A stretch of DNA of 64,000 nt from Karstenula rhodostoma CBS 690.94 (taxonomy: Eukaryota > Ascomycota > Dothideomycetes > Pleosporales > Didymosphaeriaceae). The notes under the pieces are model-generated. The model searched no databases and had not been told where the DNA came from. It saw only the letters and a program-made list of their open reading frames with translations. This document shows positions 22,614-33,052 of this stretch, piece after piece (position 1 is the first letter of the stretch; every line of letters begins with the position of its first letter). The stretch spans positions 633,696 to 697,695 of the forward strand of contig MU001513.1 of assembly GCA_010093485.1 (NCBI GenBank). The letters run 5' to 3'. The translations under genes and the position numbers were made by a program.

Positions 22614-24200
22614 TCAGTCAACAGTAAGGAAATCGTCAGGAAGGAAATCAGCAGGATTTAGTTCGGCACGGCGATAAGCTTTCCGCAGCTCGAAATTGGC
22701 GAACGTTTCATCCCAGTCTGAATCCAGCGCAGACTGCTGCGCAATGAGAAGGACCTCCTTGTCCAATTCGATATACTGGGAGTCTGGCGCCTCGATCCGT
22801 ACCACAGGAACATGAATGCCCATCAACAGCCTGGTGCCTACCAACCAGTTTGCGAGGTTTGCCCACGCCCAATCAATCTTCGCACCTGTTCGCAGGTTTC
22901 GGTCACTCTTGAAAGGCAGAAAAGCTCTAATTCGAGACGTTGCTCCCATCTCCCACGGCACTCTGACATCCGGCCTAGCCTTTGACCCAAACGTTGCCAA
23001 CCGAAGTGCACCATCCTGACCATCCATCAGCCTCTCACCCGACGCAGCGACGCGCCATCGCGCCGCACGTCTCAGGTTCTTGTTAAGGCACAAGTGAGAG
23101 ACGAACTGGATGTACTTGGCGTCCAACCTCCTCCTTTCCCTCTCCTGCGCATTCTCAACGGCCTCCTCTCCAATCGCCCACCCCCTTGCCCGCGGCACCG
23201 CAAACTCAAAGACCGCGCGCTTCTTGCTCTGCTTCCACACCCGCAACGTCCACCGCCCCCACGGACCCAGCCCCCCTTTCTTCTCCTCCGTCGTCCGGAG
23301 CCCCCCATCCTGGATGAACAGAGGGTAGATGCCCATGCGCACGAGCTGCTGCAGCGCAGACTTGTCTTCCTTGTCGCGCAGCGAGCGCGCGTTGTCGGCC
23401 GTCCAAATCCCGTCGCCGGGGATGCGGCCGTGGAGCCACAACGAAATGAGCGAGGACAGGACCCAGTGGTCGCGCGTGTTCCACAGGCTGGGGAACGTCT
23501 GGCGGGCACGCGCGTCGTTTGTGCGCGCGGAGAAGTACGCGGTGAAGGTGCGGCTGTGGGTTACGAGCCACGCGGCGTAGAGGACGATGGGCACGGAGAG
23601 GACGAGGACGGCCCAGAGGAGTGGCGTGGTGCGGGCGAGAGTTGTGTGCCAGTGGTTCCAGAGGCGCAGGATGGGCGGGTCTGGAGTGTCGCTCATCGTG
23701 GCGTTGAGGCGGGTTTCGGTGATGTTGTGGACCTCGATTGGCACGGGTGTAGTTGGGTAGTTTGCGGTCGAGACGCTTGAGGATGCTGCGCTTGATAGAA
23801 TCGACGACGCGCTTGATAGAATCGACGAAACACCTGAGGACACAGCCGGCGAAACACTGGGCGGCGTCGTATCCGGGTCGTTCGTCACACGCGCTTTCAA
23901 CTTGTACCAAAGCGCACGATACCCAGGCCCTGCCGTTCTTTCGGGAGCAGACGACGTATTCGGTGAAGAGGAAAAGCTTTGCAGATATTCTTCAAACCAG
24001 GGCGACTTCACACGCGTTGAGGCCGACGACATTCTTATCGTGTGGTGCGGCGCAAGTTTGTGTTCGGCGGGGAGTCTGCTTGTTTTCTGGGATGGCATTG
24101 CTTTGTCTAGGGGCGATACGCCGGACTTGGGTGTGGTCGGGCGAGAACAAAGGTTGGTGGTGTGGAAGGGGGCTCTTTGTGTGGTGTTGGGTTTGCGCAT
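22614..24200 (-). CDS. Unrecognised membrane protein, conserved-looking
   Basis: One uninterrupted reading of 528 codons begins at ATG 24200; alternative starts are at 24095 (MPSQK) and 24032 (MSSAS). The N-terminal 170 residues are Ser/Thr/Pro rich, with a near repeat SSILSSASSILSSAAS at about 125-140. One strong transmembrane segment is predicted at about 193-214 (TPLLWAVLVLSVPIVLYAAW). After it comes a region with patterned charge and conserved-looking blocks: RDHWVLSSLISLWLHGR, LGPWGRWTLRVWKQ and VPWEMGATSRIRAFLPF. The end is acidic (LPDDFLTVD). I do not recognise the family. The length, lack of stops and domain-like pattern make it a real gene; a mitochondrial or ER membrane protein is possible but not shown. 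Confidence 0.7.
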   Translation of the reverse strand: MRKPNTTQRAPFHTTNLCSRPTTPKSGVSPLDKAMPSQKTSRLPAEHKLAPHHTIRMSSASTRVKSPWFEEYLQSFSSSPNTSSAPERTAGPGYRALWYKLKARVTNDPDTTPPSVSPAVSSGVSSILSSASSILSSAASSSVSTANYPTTPVPIEVHNITETRLNATMSDTPDPPILRLWNHWHTTLARTTPLLWAVLVLSVPIVLYAAWLVTHSRTFTAYFSARTNDARARQTFPSLWNTRDHWVLSSLISLWLHGRIPGDGIWTADNARSLRDKEDKSALQQLVRMGIYPLFIQDGGLRTTEEKKGGLGPWGRWTLRVWKQSKKRAVFEFAVPRARGWAIGEEAVENAQERERRRLDAKYIQFVSHLCLNKNLRRAARWRVAASGERLMDGQDGALRLATFGSKARPDVRVPWEMGATSRIRAFLPFKSDRNLRTGAKIDWAWANLANWLVGTRLLMGIHVPVVRIEAPDSQYIELDKEVLLIAQQSALDSDWDETFANFELRKAYRRAELNPADFLPDDFLTVD

Positions 24201-25433
24201 GTGCGCTTGGGGCTTGTACGGCCTTTGTTCCTGGATGTCTGTGCTGGGTAGGTTTAGTCTGGTGCAGAGATATCATGGAACACTGGGTCGACGTTTGAAA
24301 GGGGAAGTATGAGCTCAAAGGCATTCGACTGGGATTGTGCAGGGGATGGCGTTGTGGTTAGTTGGGATTGTAGAGATCGGGTGGGTTGTTCCTCCGCTCC
24401 TTTTGCAACGAAAAGAGTAATCCATGTGTAGTTTGATTGAACGGCTAAGGCGTTCAGCTTCGAAGAGACACTGCTGTCTGACGACCGTAAAGTAGGATGA
24501 CGTGACATTCATTCCTCACGTACAGGAAGCAGGAAATCAGTCTTCAAACACTCTTTTCATGTCCCCACACATGTTATCAGGAGTACGTGCCGTCTCTCCA
24601 TGTATACAACTCGGGCGATCGCAAAAGACCAACGCGCTTTCCAGCATCAAAAGACAGCTGCAACATAGCTAGCTCCACCCCCAGCCACAATGTCTCAGCC
24701 GCGCTGAACCCACCACACCGCGTGGCTTCCACTACCTTTGCCTTTGTCCCACCGCGCGATTCCTCATCTGCATCCACGTCTAAGCCCCAATTTTAGCAGA
24801 GCGTCTCTACATTGTTGGAGTTTGTGACATGCCCTTGCATTCTTTCGAATATATGGATCCAGACAAAGAGATGTCTGACGTCACACTACAAGCTTCTTGT
24901 GTTTGCACTTCGTAGCATAAGTATACCGTCTCGTTGGGATGGTCCGCAGGTAACGTCCAGATTGACGCCTACTGCGAAACGTGTGTATGGTGTTATTTGT
25001 CGGGGTTCTGGTTCTCGGGTATTGAGATACACTTTGGTTGGTGTGGGCCGTCGAACATGGGGGGATCATGGAAGGCGGCGAGGTTTGCTGGTCGGGAAGA
25101 GCGTGCCTCTCATGGTAATGGGTTATTTGATTTACGATCTGGAAAGTCGAGGATCTCGGTACCTAGCCGTGTAGTTCGCGGTAAGCGACACGTCGGTCCC
25201 GGATCTCTAACTGAGGTAGGCGAAAATTCAGTGGAGGGCGGTTCGCGGGGATCAGGTGGTAACGCCGTGTTGTGGGCTGTTGCGATTCTGTGTGCGGGTC
25301 AACAAAAGCTTCCACGACACTTCGGAACACTCGTATCCATGTCTTACTAGTGTTTGCTGTAAGCTCGACATCTGAGACTTGTCTCCCTCAAAAACCAAAT
25401 AGATCTTTCTGACTATTGGTTATGTGTGTTGCC

Positions 25434-25558
25434 GTGCGCTGTTGCCTACCCAACAACAACAAAATCATCTAGTCACTGTTCGACGCGCCGTCGCAATCGC
25501 TACCCAAACTTCAGCATCGCGCCGCTCCTCTACTGAGCTGGCTCCCTGGGTTACACAG
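25434..25558 (+). repeat. Short dispersed repeat, copy A
   Basis: This segment shares several blocks, in order, with the reverse strand of the insertion at 30937-31080. They are a 23-base block beginning gtgcgctgttgcct, a block tcgacgcgcc, and a roughly 30-base block around gctcctctac and gggttac. Copy A has about 13 extra bases or more in the middle. Where the blocks differ, copy A usually has T for C or A for G relative to copy B, as expected if it has been mutated by C-to-T changes. It could be a SINE or MITE-like element; edges here are not defined by a target duplication. Confidence 0.65.
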
Positions 25559-25783
25559 TTACACAACTAAGAAACTTCGGAGTCAATCACGCAGACAGGA
25601 GGACCATCGAGTGCGCATTTGTGAAGAGGAATAAGCGTGATATGCGATAAATGGTTACACTACAACTAACACCATATACACCCCAAAGCCTTGTCCTCCG
25701 TGCAACCCGCAGAAGCCTCACGTCCCCATATAGTACCCCCAGCCCCAACCCAACTCGCCTCTCCCAGTCCCCTCCACCTAGCA

Positions 25784-25956
25784 TCGGACAACGACGCCGG
25801 CACCTCCCCCGCCGGGCGCGGTAGAAACCTCCAACTCCGCAGAATCTTCCCTCTGATGCCAGTCGCTCAAGCTCACTCAACACGTTCGGACAATGGTTGC
25901 AGCACCTCCCCCGCTGACAACGGTGACCACCTCCAACTCCGCAGAAATCTCCCTCC
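25784..25956. repeat. Two-copy imperfect direct repeat, about 70-base unit
   Basis: Copies at about 25784-25853 and 25886-25956 are 102 bases apart and share tcggacaa, gcacctcccccgc and acctccaactccgcagaa. In one minus-strand frame each copy would encode a Cys/Arg-rich repeat (FCGVGG and RGRC pieces), but no start codon follows the nearby TATA-like site. Confidence 0.8.
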
Positions 25957-26008
25957 GAAGTGTTGAGTGGGCAAGCTTGAAAAGAGAGAGTGAGGGACGG
26001 GGTGGACG

Positions 26009-26018
26009 CTTTATATAG
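26009..26018 (-). promoter_or_regulatory. Possible minus-strand TATA box
   Basis: The minus strand reads ctatataaag, followed by a pyrimidine-rich stretch (ctcactctctcttttc), which together resemble a fungal core promoter. No ORF with a good start codon follows, so any transcript would be non-coding or the match is chance. Confidence 0.25.
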
Positions 26019-27420
26019 AGGGGACTGCGCGCACGAGCCACGAGCTAGTGGAGGCAGCTCCTGCGCGCAAACGCTGCGAGCGCGGGTGAAGGTGAAAGAT
26101 TCGCAGTGACGCGGGTTGTTGCGAGCTCTTGGATCGTCTGTGAGAGCGACGTGCGACAGATTGCGTGATAGCAACGCGATAGGGCTTTCTTTCGTTATAC
26201 TGTCACATGCTTGTATATCGATAGCATCAATAACGGTGAATGAGCACACACGTGACACTGGGCAGGTTCAATAGCACAACGGATATCTACGTGAAAGTAG
26301 CATGCTTAATTCGGTGAGCTGGATCCCATGGCAGCAATTTTATTACTCTGCAAACACAAAGTCTCCGTACTGCGTGCAGTTGGGGTATGGGCCGGATCGT
26401 ACCATCGTATACAGCATTAGATATCACTTAAAGGTCTTACGAGACAGTACATGCCCTTACAGAGGGAAATCAGAAGAAGCCTCGCTGGATTATAGCCTTC
26501 TATCTTCAACCTCACCTACAATTACTAGGCTGATCAGCTGCCTCCGCGTATACATACCCACGCTTGGCCATGTGGTCCACGCTATCTTACGCTTGTCTCT
26601 AGCAGCGATTCCGCTCTGATAATGACCCAGTCTACGATTTCAGCCAATCTTCTATGGCTAGAATCACATCAATTCACTTGTATGGCTTTTCTCCCTATCG
26701 CCGGACATACACCTGAGATGCACCATTTTTTTTTTGAAACAGGCAGATGTTAAATGGATAGCAGGAGCTAGCGCAAATCAAAATATCGAATTTTTTTACT
26801 GCCTAGGCTGTCTTCACATGGCACTATTCGGAATTATGAGATCTACCAGTTGACCAAAGGTACCAATGAAAGGCTCAGATAGAGAATGTTCAACCCTACA
26901 GCATATCAAAGCCCCTGGTTATCGACCTCCCGTTTCTGTCTTCGAAATTTTTGTAGATATCTACACAATTTTTAAGTTCCGTGCTAGGTACTGCAAGCTC
27001 TCTATAATAGTGTACCTCGTAAGCGTCCGCGGAATCATTTCCAAGACAGGCTTAGCGCGTGTAGGTTGTTGAAGAACGGGCGTCACGATTACTAAGCATT
27101 CTAACGCGGGGAACGTGCTCGCTCTTCGTGCTTGAGGAACTAACAGAGACTATTGAACACAGCCGCGGCCGGGAAGGATGAGTAAAGCTATTTACCACGT
27201 TGCAATATAAGCGCAACTCATAGTGCCGTACCACTGCCGCTCCAGGCCTTTTGCTCGAGTAGCCAGCTTACTTTGATGCCGACTACGATTGCTAAGCGCC
27301 TGCAGCTCTGGGCATCAAGAAACATAAAGATGAGCCAGGCCTCCTATTGCATTCAGTAGTACCGAAACAGTGAAGGTCGTCAAACTATAAGAGGCGGGTG
27401 AGCTTTCCAAACGAACCATC

Positions 27421-29232
27421 ATGGCCTTCTCCATAGGAATGCCGTTCCATGAGGGCGAGACGAAGATGCAGAAACTCCTGCGTGTCCCACACCTCGAGAA
27501 CCCTACATCAACTATGCTCACACCGCAAGCAGCATTCCGACTGCAGCAAGCGCCACTTCTTGCCATCGGCACATTGGATTCGCAAGATCGACCTTGGACT
27601 TCACTATGGGGCGGGAACCACGGCTTTTCGGAGATGCTAGGAGGTGGAATCGTTGGAACGCGTACACTCGTCGATGCAGCCCATGATCCTGTCGTGCAGG
27701 CTCTGGTGGGTCACGCACAGAAGGGAGAGATGGTGCCCGGAAAGGACAAGATGTTAGCTGGGCTTACCATCGACCTCGTGGAGAGAAAGAGGGTGAAAAT
27801 CTTCGGCCGCATGGTAGCTGGATGTGTGAATGAAGTCAAGGTGGAAGTCGAAGACAATCACGCAAAGCCTGTTAGCATGCCGGAAATGCAAGACCAAGTC
27901 CAGCTGATCACGAAGATCGAACAGAGTTTAGGTAACTGTCCAAAGTACTTAAATGCGTACGAAATCCGACCTGCACTGGTCTCACCCACTCTAATGTCGC
28001 AATCCGAAACACTTTCGGAGGAAGCCAAGGCTCTTATTCTGAAGTCGGATATGTTCTTTCTCACGACTAGTGTTCCTGAAGATATGGACACGAACCACAG
28101 AGGAGGGCCTCCAGGATTCGTACGTATATTGTCTGATACGGAGATCGTATACCCGGAATATTCGGGCAATCGACTTTACCAATCGCTCGGCAACTTACTC
28201 ATTAACCCAAAGGTTGGTGTCACCTTTCCAGCCTATAACACGGGCGATGTAGTCTATATTACTGGAAATGCCGAAGTCGTAGTCGGAGATGACGCGGCAG
28301 CGTTACTACCGGGAAGCAATCTAGCCGTCAAGATCAAGATCGGAGAGGCGCGCCATGTAAAAGAAGGGCTTCCTCTGCGCGGGATACGGAAGGTTCCATC
28401 GCCCTATAACCCACTCGTTAGGACGCTGGCTTTGGAGGGGAACTTGAAAGCCTCCGCGGTAGCTGCACGGAAAATGGCCCGACTCGTCAAAAAGATACCA
28501 CTAGGACCGACAGTGGCACAATTTACCTTCTCTGTCTCTGATGGGGTGCAATACTCGCCCGGACAGTGGGCAGCCTTCGACTTTTCTCACGATCTCGATG
28601 TCGGCTACTCACATATGCGCGATGACGACCCCCGGAGTCTAAACGATGACTTCGTCCGAACATTTACTATCTCGTCGTCACCTAATGGAGATGGTCCGCA
28701 GAAAGAGTTCGACATCACGATAAGAAACGTCGGTGTTGTTACCAGCCATCTGTTTCGGCAGAACGACCGTGCAGGCTTTGAGGTGCCGATCGTGGGTATT
28801 GGCGGAGAGTTCGTGATCGAACAAGAATCAGATTCGAATATTCTTACACCATTCATTGCTGGTGGTGTCGGTATCACGCCGTTGCTTGGCCAGATTGGAA
28901 ACTTGGATTTGCGACCAACCCGCCTGAAGCTTCTTTGGACCACCAGACTGACAGATATTGACCTGGTCCTGAGCGTATTGGAGACTCATCCTGAGCTTGC
29001 TCAATGCACTGAAGTGTTTTTTACTGGCGGCACCGAGTTGGCTGGTTCTGAGGCCAAGATTGAACAACTAGAGAGCAAGGGGGCCAAGATCAACAGGAGG
29101 CGGCTTGAGCAAGCGGATCTCGACATCCAGGAGGCAGCATCTTACTACCTGTGCGCTGGAGGTCCATTGAGGAAAGACCTTCTACGCTGGTTAGAAGGGA
29201 AGGTGGTAATTTACGAGAACTTTGACTACTGA
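27421..29232 (+). CDS. FMN/FAD oxidoreductase: PNPOx-like plus ferredoxin-reductase-like domains
   Basis: A single exon encodes 603 residues from ATG 27421. The N-terminal half looks like a pyridoxamine-phosphate-oxidase-like FMN-binding domain in two parts: LLAIGTLDSQDRPWTSLWGG (about 48-67) and FFLTTSVPEDMDTNHRGG with LIINPKVGVTFP-like strands (about 215-280). The C-terminal half is a flavodoxin-reductase-like module: RTFTISSSP (about 413-421) for FAD, GGVGITPLLGQ (about 481) for NAD(P)H and LCAGGP (about 577-582). It lacks the usual C-terminal 2Fe-2S domain and ends with an aromatic FDY. Such fusions pass electrons from NAD(P)H through FAD to a flavin active site; the natural substrate is unknown. 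It is intronless, unlike most neighbours. The start is the first ATG of the ORF. Confidence 0.85.
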   Translation: MAFSIGMPFHEGETKMQKLLRVPHLENPTSTMLTPQAAFRLQQAPLLAIGTLDSQDRPWTSLWGGNHGFSEMLGGGIVGTRTLVDAAHDPVVQALVGHAQKGEMVPGKDKMLAGLTIDLVERKRVKIFGRMVAGCVNEVKVEVEDNHAKPVSMPEMQDQVQLITKIEQSLGNCPKYLNAYEIRPALVSPTLMSQSETLSEEAKALILKSDMFFLTTSVPEDMDTNHRGGPPGFVRILSDTEIVYPEYSGNRLYQSLGNLLINPKVGVTFPAYNTGDVVYITGNAEVVVGDDAAALLPGSNLAVKIKIGEARHVKEGLPLRGIRKVPSPYNPLVRTLALEGNLKASAVAARKMARLVKKIPLGPTVAQFTFSVSDGVQYSPGQWAAFDFSHDLDVGYSHMRDDDPRSLNDDFVRTFTISSSPNGDGPQKEFDITIRNVGVVTSHLFRQNDRAGFEVPIVGIGGEFVIEQESDSNILTPFIAGGVGITPLLGQIGNLDLRPTRLKLLWTTRLTDIDLVLSVLETHPELAQCTEVFFTGGTELAGSEAKIEQLESKGAKINRRRLEQADLDIQEAASYYLCAGGPLRKDLLRWLEGKVVIYENFDY

Positions 29233-29533
29233 ACGGGCTACATTGGTTGTCGTTGGAATGGCTTATGAACTTGAAGATCCCTGGCCCAAAAATCAATCTG
29301 CTTGAGAGTGTGGAGCCACTACAATGCTGCCTGTTTCTACTCATGGTTACGCTGTAGCGTCGAGCGGTATTGAAGTCCACGCTCGTCTAGCGCTGACGCT
29401 TTACGGCATCCGCTGGTGCCTTAGGCTTGATATGCCTCCAACGGGATACAATTTTGGACGGATCATTGTGCTGTTGCATGATCGCATGTATTGGGCAACA
29501 ACGGTTGTCATTTCGACAAGGGAGGCTCTTTCA

Positions 29534-31756
29534 ATGATGGCCGTCTTGTCGACTGTGGTTGCACTCGTTGCTGGCTTTTCTGCATTTGCCCGCTCTCAAT
29601 TGATTCAGTCTCAAGAAACCGCTGATGTCTCTAACGCGGAGAATTCATTGACGCTTATCTACCAGAACAACCTCAATGCATCCGACGACCGAAACCACGT
29701 TGGAGCGCTCCTTCTCGACCCGGTCTCTCAAACAAGTGCTGCGGCGGCATGCGCTTCTGTGAACGAGACGCTTCTTCCCAAATCAACATTGCAAAAATAC
29801 CATTCAGATTTCGCTTATGCGCTTTCCTATCAAGACTTCGCTGAATACTTCGACGCTGCAAACGCTTTCTACACCGAGAATGGGGTCATCTTTCTCAGTC
29901 GTCAACTAAACTATAAATCCTCGTCGGCGAGTTAACGGAAACGGCTCCCAGTACTCTGCACACAGTCTGCCAACAATGGTTCATACAATGCTGGCCTGGT
30001 CGATGGAAGTAAGATCGCGGTGGCTTCCGGGGGTAACACGTTCATCGGCCATCGCAACCAAAAGTCATTCCAGTCCTTGGGTATCCCGTATGCCAATAAT
30101 CCACAGCGATGGACATACTCCTCGCAGTATTCGAGAAAGGGTCAGACCATCCAAGCTACCGCATACGGCCCGCAATGTGCACAAGAAGCTCCGGCAGCGA
30201 GGACTGTCTCTCCCTGAACATCCAAACTCCATATATCCTCAAGTCTGGCTCGAAGAAGAGCTTGCGTCCTGTCATGTTTTGGATCCATGGTGGCGGCTTC
30301 ACTGGTGGCACAGGCGCGGACCCTTTGACAGACGGTGGAAATCTCGCGAGCAAGGAGGACCTCGTGGTTGTTTCGATCAACTACCGACTCTCAACTTTGG
30401 GGTTTCTTGCCATCCCAGGCACTGATATCTCTGGTAATCTTGGTATCGCAGATCAGATTGTTGCTCTCGACTGGGTGCGTGCCAACATCGCTTCCTTTGG
30501 CGGCAACCCCAAACAGATTACCGTTATTGGTGGATCCGCCGGGGCGGGCTCAGTGCGTGCACTCCTGGGTTCCCCAAAAGCGATCGGCAAATACCAAGGA
30601 GCAGTTGCAGTATCTAACTTGGGAGGCAGAGTAACGCTAGGATTGAAGGGTGATTACAGAACGCTATACTCGACATACTACACGGTAAGTTGTCGGCTCT
30701 GCTCCGTTCATTCTGTCTGAAAGCTGAGTAAACACAAGATCAATCAGTCGTATGCGATAGCAGGTTCGCAGATCTTTTCTGCTGCAGGATGCAACGATAC
30801 CGACATTTCTATTCAAATCGCATGTCTCAAGCAAGTTGACGCACTGAAGCTTGTATCGCTGCCTACTGTTGCAAGATATGTGGTCCAAGATGGAAAGTTT
30901 GTAAACACGCCGAAGCTCATCCTCGCAACACGCAACAGGATCAGGAGGTTGTTGGGCTGGGTAACCCGGGGGGCCGGCTCTGTAGAGGAGCGGCGCGTCG
31001 AATGGTGATTGCTCGCGATCAAATTGTTGGGCAGGCAACAGCGCACGCACGAATATTTCTTAAAACCTTCAACGTGAGTTCAACACGCAACGACAGCACC
31101 GCACATGTTCCCGTGATTTTCGATGTAACACGTGATGACAGTACCCAAAGACACCTGTCTCGAACCACTCTCAAGGTTTGAAAGTCGCACCGGGTATCAA
31201 CTCGACGTGGGCGCAGAGGATCATCGACTCGAAACTCTTCCCTTTCTATAGCACCGGGAATCTTACATTGGATTCTTTCAATGTCTCCCGGCGCGTAGCA
31301 ACGGATAAAACTTTCCGCTGCATCGATCAAGCCACTGTCTATGCTGGTATCTCAACTTACGTTTTCGAGAAAGCCTACTTCTATCAGATGGAACGAACCA
31401 CGGGCGGTTACGACCCAAACAAACTAGGAGGCCCCGCAAACAATGATCCAAACAACCCATACTTTCGATTCCATGGCGCGGATGTGCCGTTCGTCTTTGG
31501 TACACTGTCCAAGATACGCGAGCCTGCGGATTTGTACTACACGCAGTTGACGACCGGCTACTTCGCGAGCTTCGCTAAGACGGGCAACCCGAACCCAGAT
31601 CTAGATTACCTGAGAGTGAGAGGATACGACAAGGTAGCCGATTCGATCAGGGAGACAGGAGCGTGGAATGAGGTCACCAGGAAAGGGAAGGAGGTATGGT
31701 TGCTGGATTATCCTAGCAGGAGTGGATCCTTCGTGGATGTTGACCAGTGCAAGTGA
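29534..31756 (+). pseudogene. Broken secreted type-B carboxylesterase/lipase gene with repeat insertion
   Basis: It starts at ATG 29534 or 29537 with a signal peptide (AVLSTVVALVAGFSAFA) and the Ala/Cys-rich N-terminal extension of secreted fungal type-B esterases. A TAA at 29933-29935 interrupts the frame, yet homology goes on unchanged with LPVLCTQSANNGSYNAG. Near 30180 the frame shifts by one base before SGSEDCLSLNIQTPY. The oxyanion motif WIHGGGF and nucleophile motif GGSAGAGS follow. A normal intron lies at 30685..30747. At 30937 a 144-base insertion splits the ATRND segment; it is bounded by the same 11 bases on both sides. A further shift occurs between about 31138 and 31154, before the last exon-like part (PVSNHSQGLK to VDVDQCK, stop 31754-31756). 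No spliced form restores a full enzyme. Confidence 0.88.
30926..31091 (-). mobile_element. Short non-autonomous insertion with 11-base target duplication (copy B)
   Basis: The sequence caacacgcaac occurs at 30926-30936 and again at 31081-31091. Removing the 144-base insert (30937-31080) plus one copy, 155 bases in all, restores the esterase reading frame through ATRN into DSTAHVPVIF. This is strong evidence for an insertion with target-site duplication. On the minus strand the insert matches copy A at 25434-25558 in three ordered blocks. I see no clear terminal inverted repeats. An 11-base duplication fits Mutator-like elements (9-11) or a SINE-like retroposition; class is undecided. Confidence 0.8.
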
Positions 31757-33052
31757 CTTGGCTATGGTTTGGACTACTATTTGAAGGGGGGCATATAGAA
31801 TGATGGACTCGTCGAAAACGGAACGTTTCGAAAGTAATTTACCTATCTGAATTTCCATTATTAGCCAAACCACATTTGCGTAACTGTTACATACGTGTAG
31901 TGTGATATTGTGGTCTCCATTCTTGCACTGCAGCATGCTTGAATGGGAAAATCCGTGCGAGTTCAGCTGGAAGTTTCGTCAAAAAGTGTTTGATGCTACC
32001 AGCATTGCCAAGAGCTTCAAGGTGAATTCTGTGTCACGTGAATACCGAAAGTGGGAACTGGCGCAACTTCTTTTCAATTTCGGAGCAATCTGAGACGTAC
32101 CTGCTTACCAATACTGAGATATAGTCTTTGCCAGTTCTGTTTCTGTCTTAGCGCGTTGCGAATAGTCCGATTCAAATGTACTGCTTGCTATAAATGTGGT
32201 TCCCCAATACCTCAGGACATGCACACTGGCGAACTTATCTATTTCTCTAGAACATATTCTCCCAAGCTCTGGGTTCCTCATTTTAAGGTTTAAGCATTCT
32301 GGTGTAATGATATAGCGATCATGAACGCAGTCGCCAGATGACATGGGTCTCTGATAGCGATTTGTAGCCGTCGCCCAGCAAGCGTCCCTACGTAACTTTT
32401 GATGCCACATACCCCGGTAGAATCTCAGCAGTTCTCGAATAGCCAGATGCGGGCGTACTGCTTCTGTGGCTACGCAAAGCCAGAACATCGCTTGGTCAAA
32501 CAGACCCTTCACGTGTGCCGCCTCGGGACTACGATAGCTTGCACGCGAGACGTGATTGGTTCGCAGAGCATATCTACCAGATGTCAAGATCGTGCAATCG
32601 CATGTCGCTCCCGCCATCGGAGGTGCCGCGGCCTGAACGCTCGCGTGGGCAACGACGTATTCGGCAGGCACGCGGTGGCACGTGCACGTACGTCTTCACT
32701 TCACCACGCACAACAAAAGAGAATCAACTCCTCGCGGATTCACCTGGTACGTGCTAGCTATTGTTCACTTTGCTCCCAGCCGCCACCTTTTCGCTGTTCT
32801 TCTTGAACGCGCCCCAAGCGCTTCTCGCACCTAACACTCTTTCTGACAACTCACCGTTCGCTTGCGACGTACTCTATCACACCGACACTATCACACTGAG
32901 ACTTATTTTATTAACATTGCGTTGTTGCTCGTAGCGATCGACCCACCGCAACCCGGATTGCCAGCGTCGACTTCGTGGGACAGCGGCCGAGAAGACTCAG
33001 CGGCGTCACTATCACCAACTCACTATTTCCAGCGAGCGTCGACAAGAACACG
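31757..33052. other. Intergenic region, no gene supported
   Basis: This region lies between the esterase pseudogene and the next coding start. A 188-codon minus-strand ORF (32105-32671) begins without a clear ATG context and has no motif, so I do not call it. The last 300 bases are pyrimidine rich and should contain the promoter and leader of the following gene. Confidence 0.45.

Larger units (their letters stand above)
24201..27420. other. Gene-poor stretch with repeats and AT-rich patches
   Basis: Over 3.2 kb I find no credible gene. The part 26130-27300 is clearly richer in A and T than the genes around it and holds runs such as a ten-base T tract near 26729. It contains the short dispersed repeat at 25434-25558, a two-copy direct repeat at 25784-25956 and a possible minus-strand TATA box at 26009. 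A 223-codon minus-strand ORF (25587-26258) runs through the direct repeat and owes its cysteine-rich look to it. Worn transposon sequence is the likely content. Confidence 0.5.

Noticed and set aside
25587..26258. 223-codon minus-strand ORF with cysteine-rich repeats
   Set aside because: The repeats come from the 70-base direct DNA repeat; the frame begins upstream of the possible TATA site and lacks a supported start.
32105..32671. 188-codon minus-strand ORF
   Set aside because: No motif, no promoter or intron evidence, and it lies in ordinary intergenic sequence.
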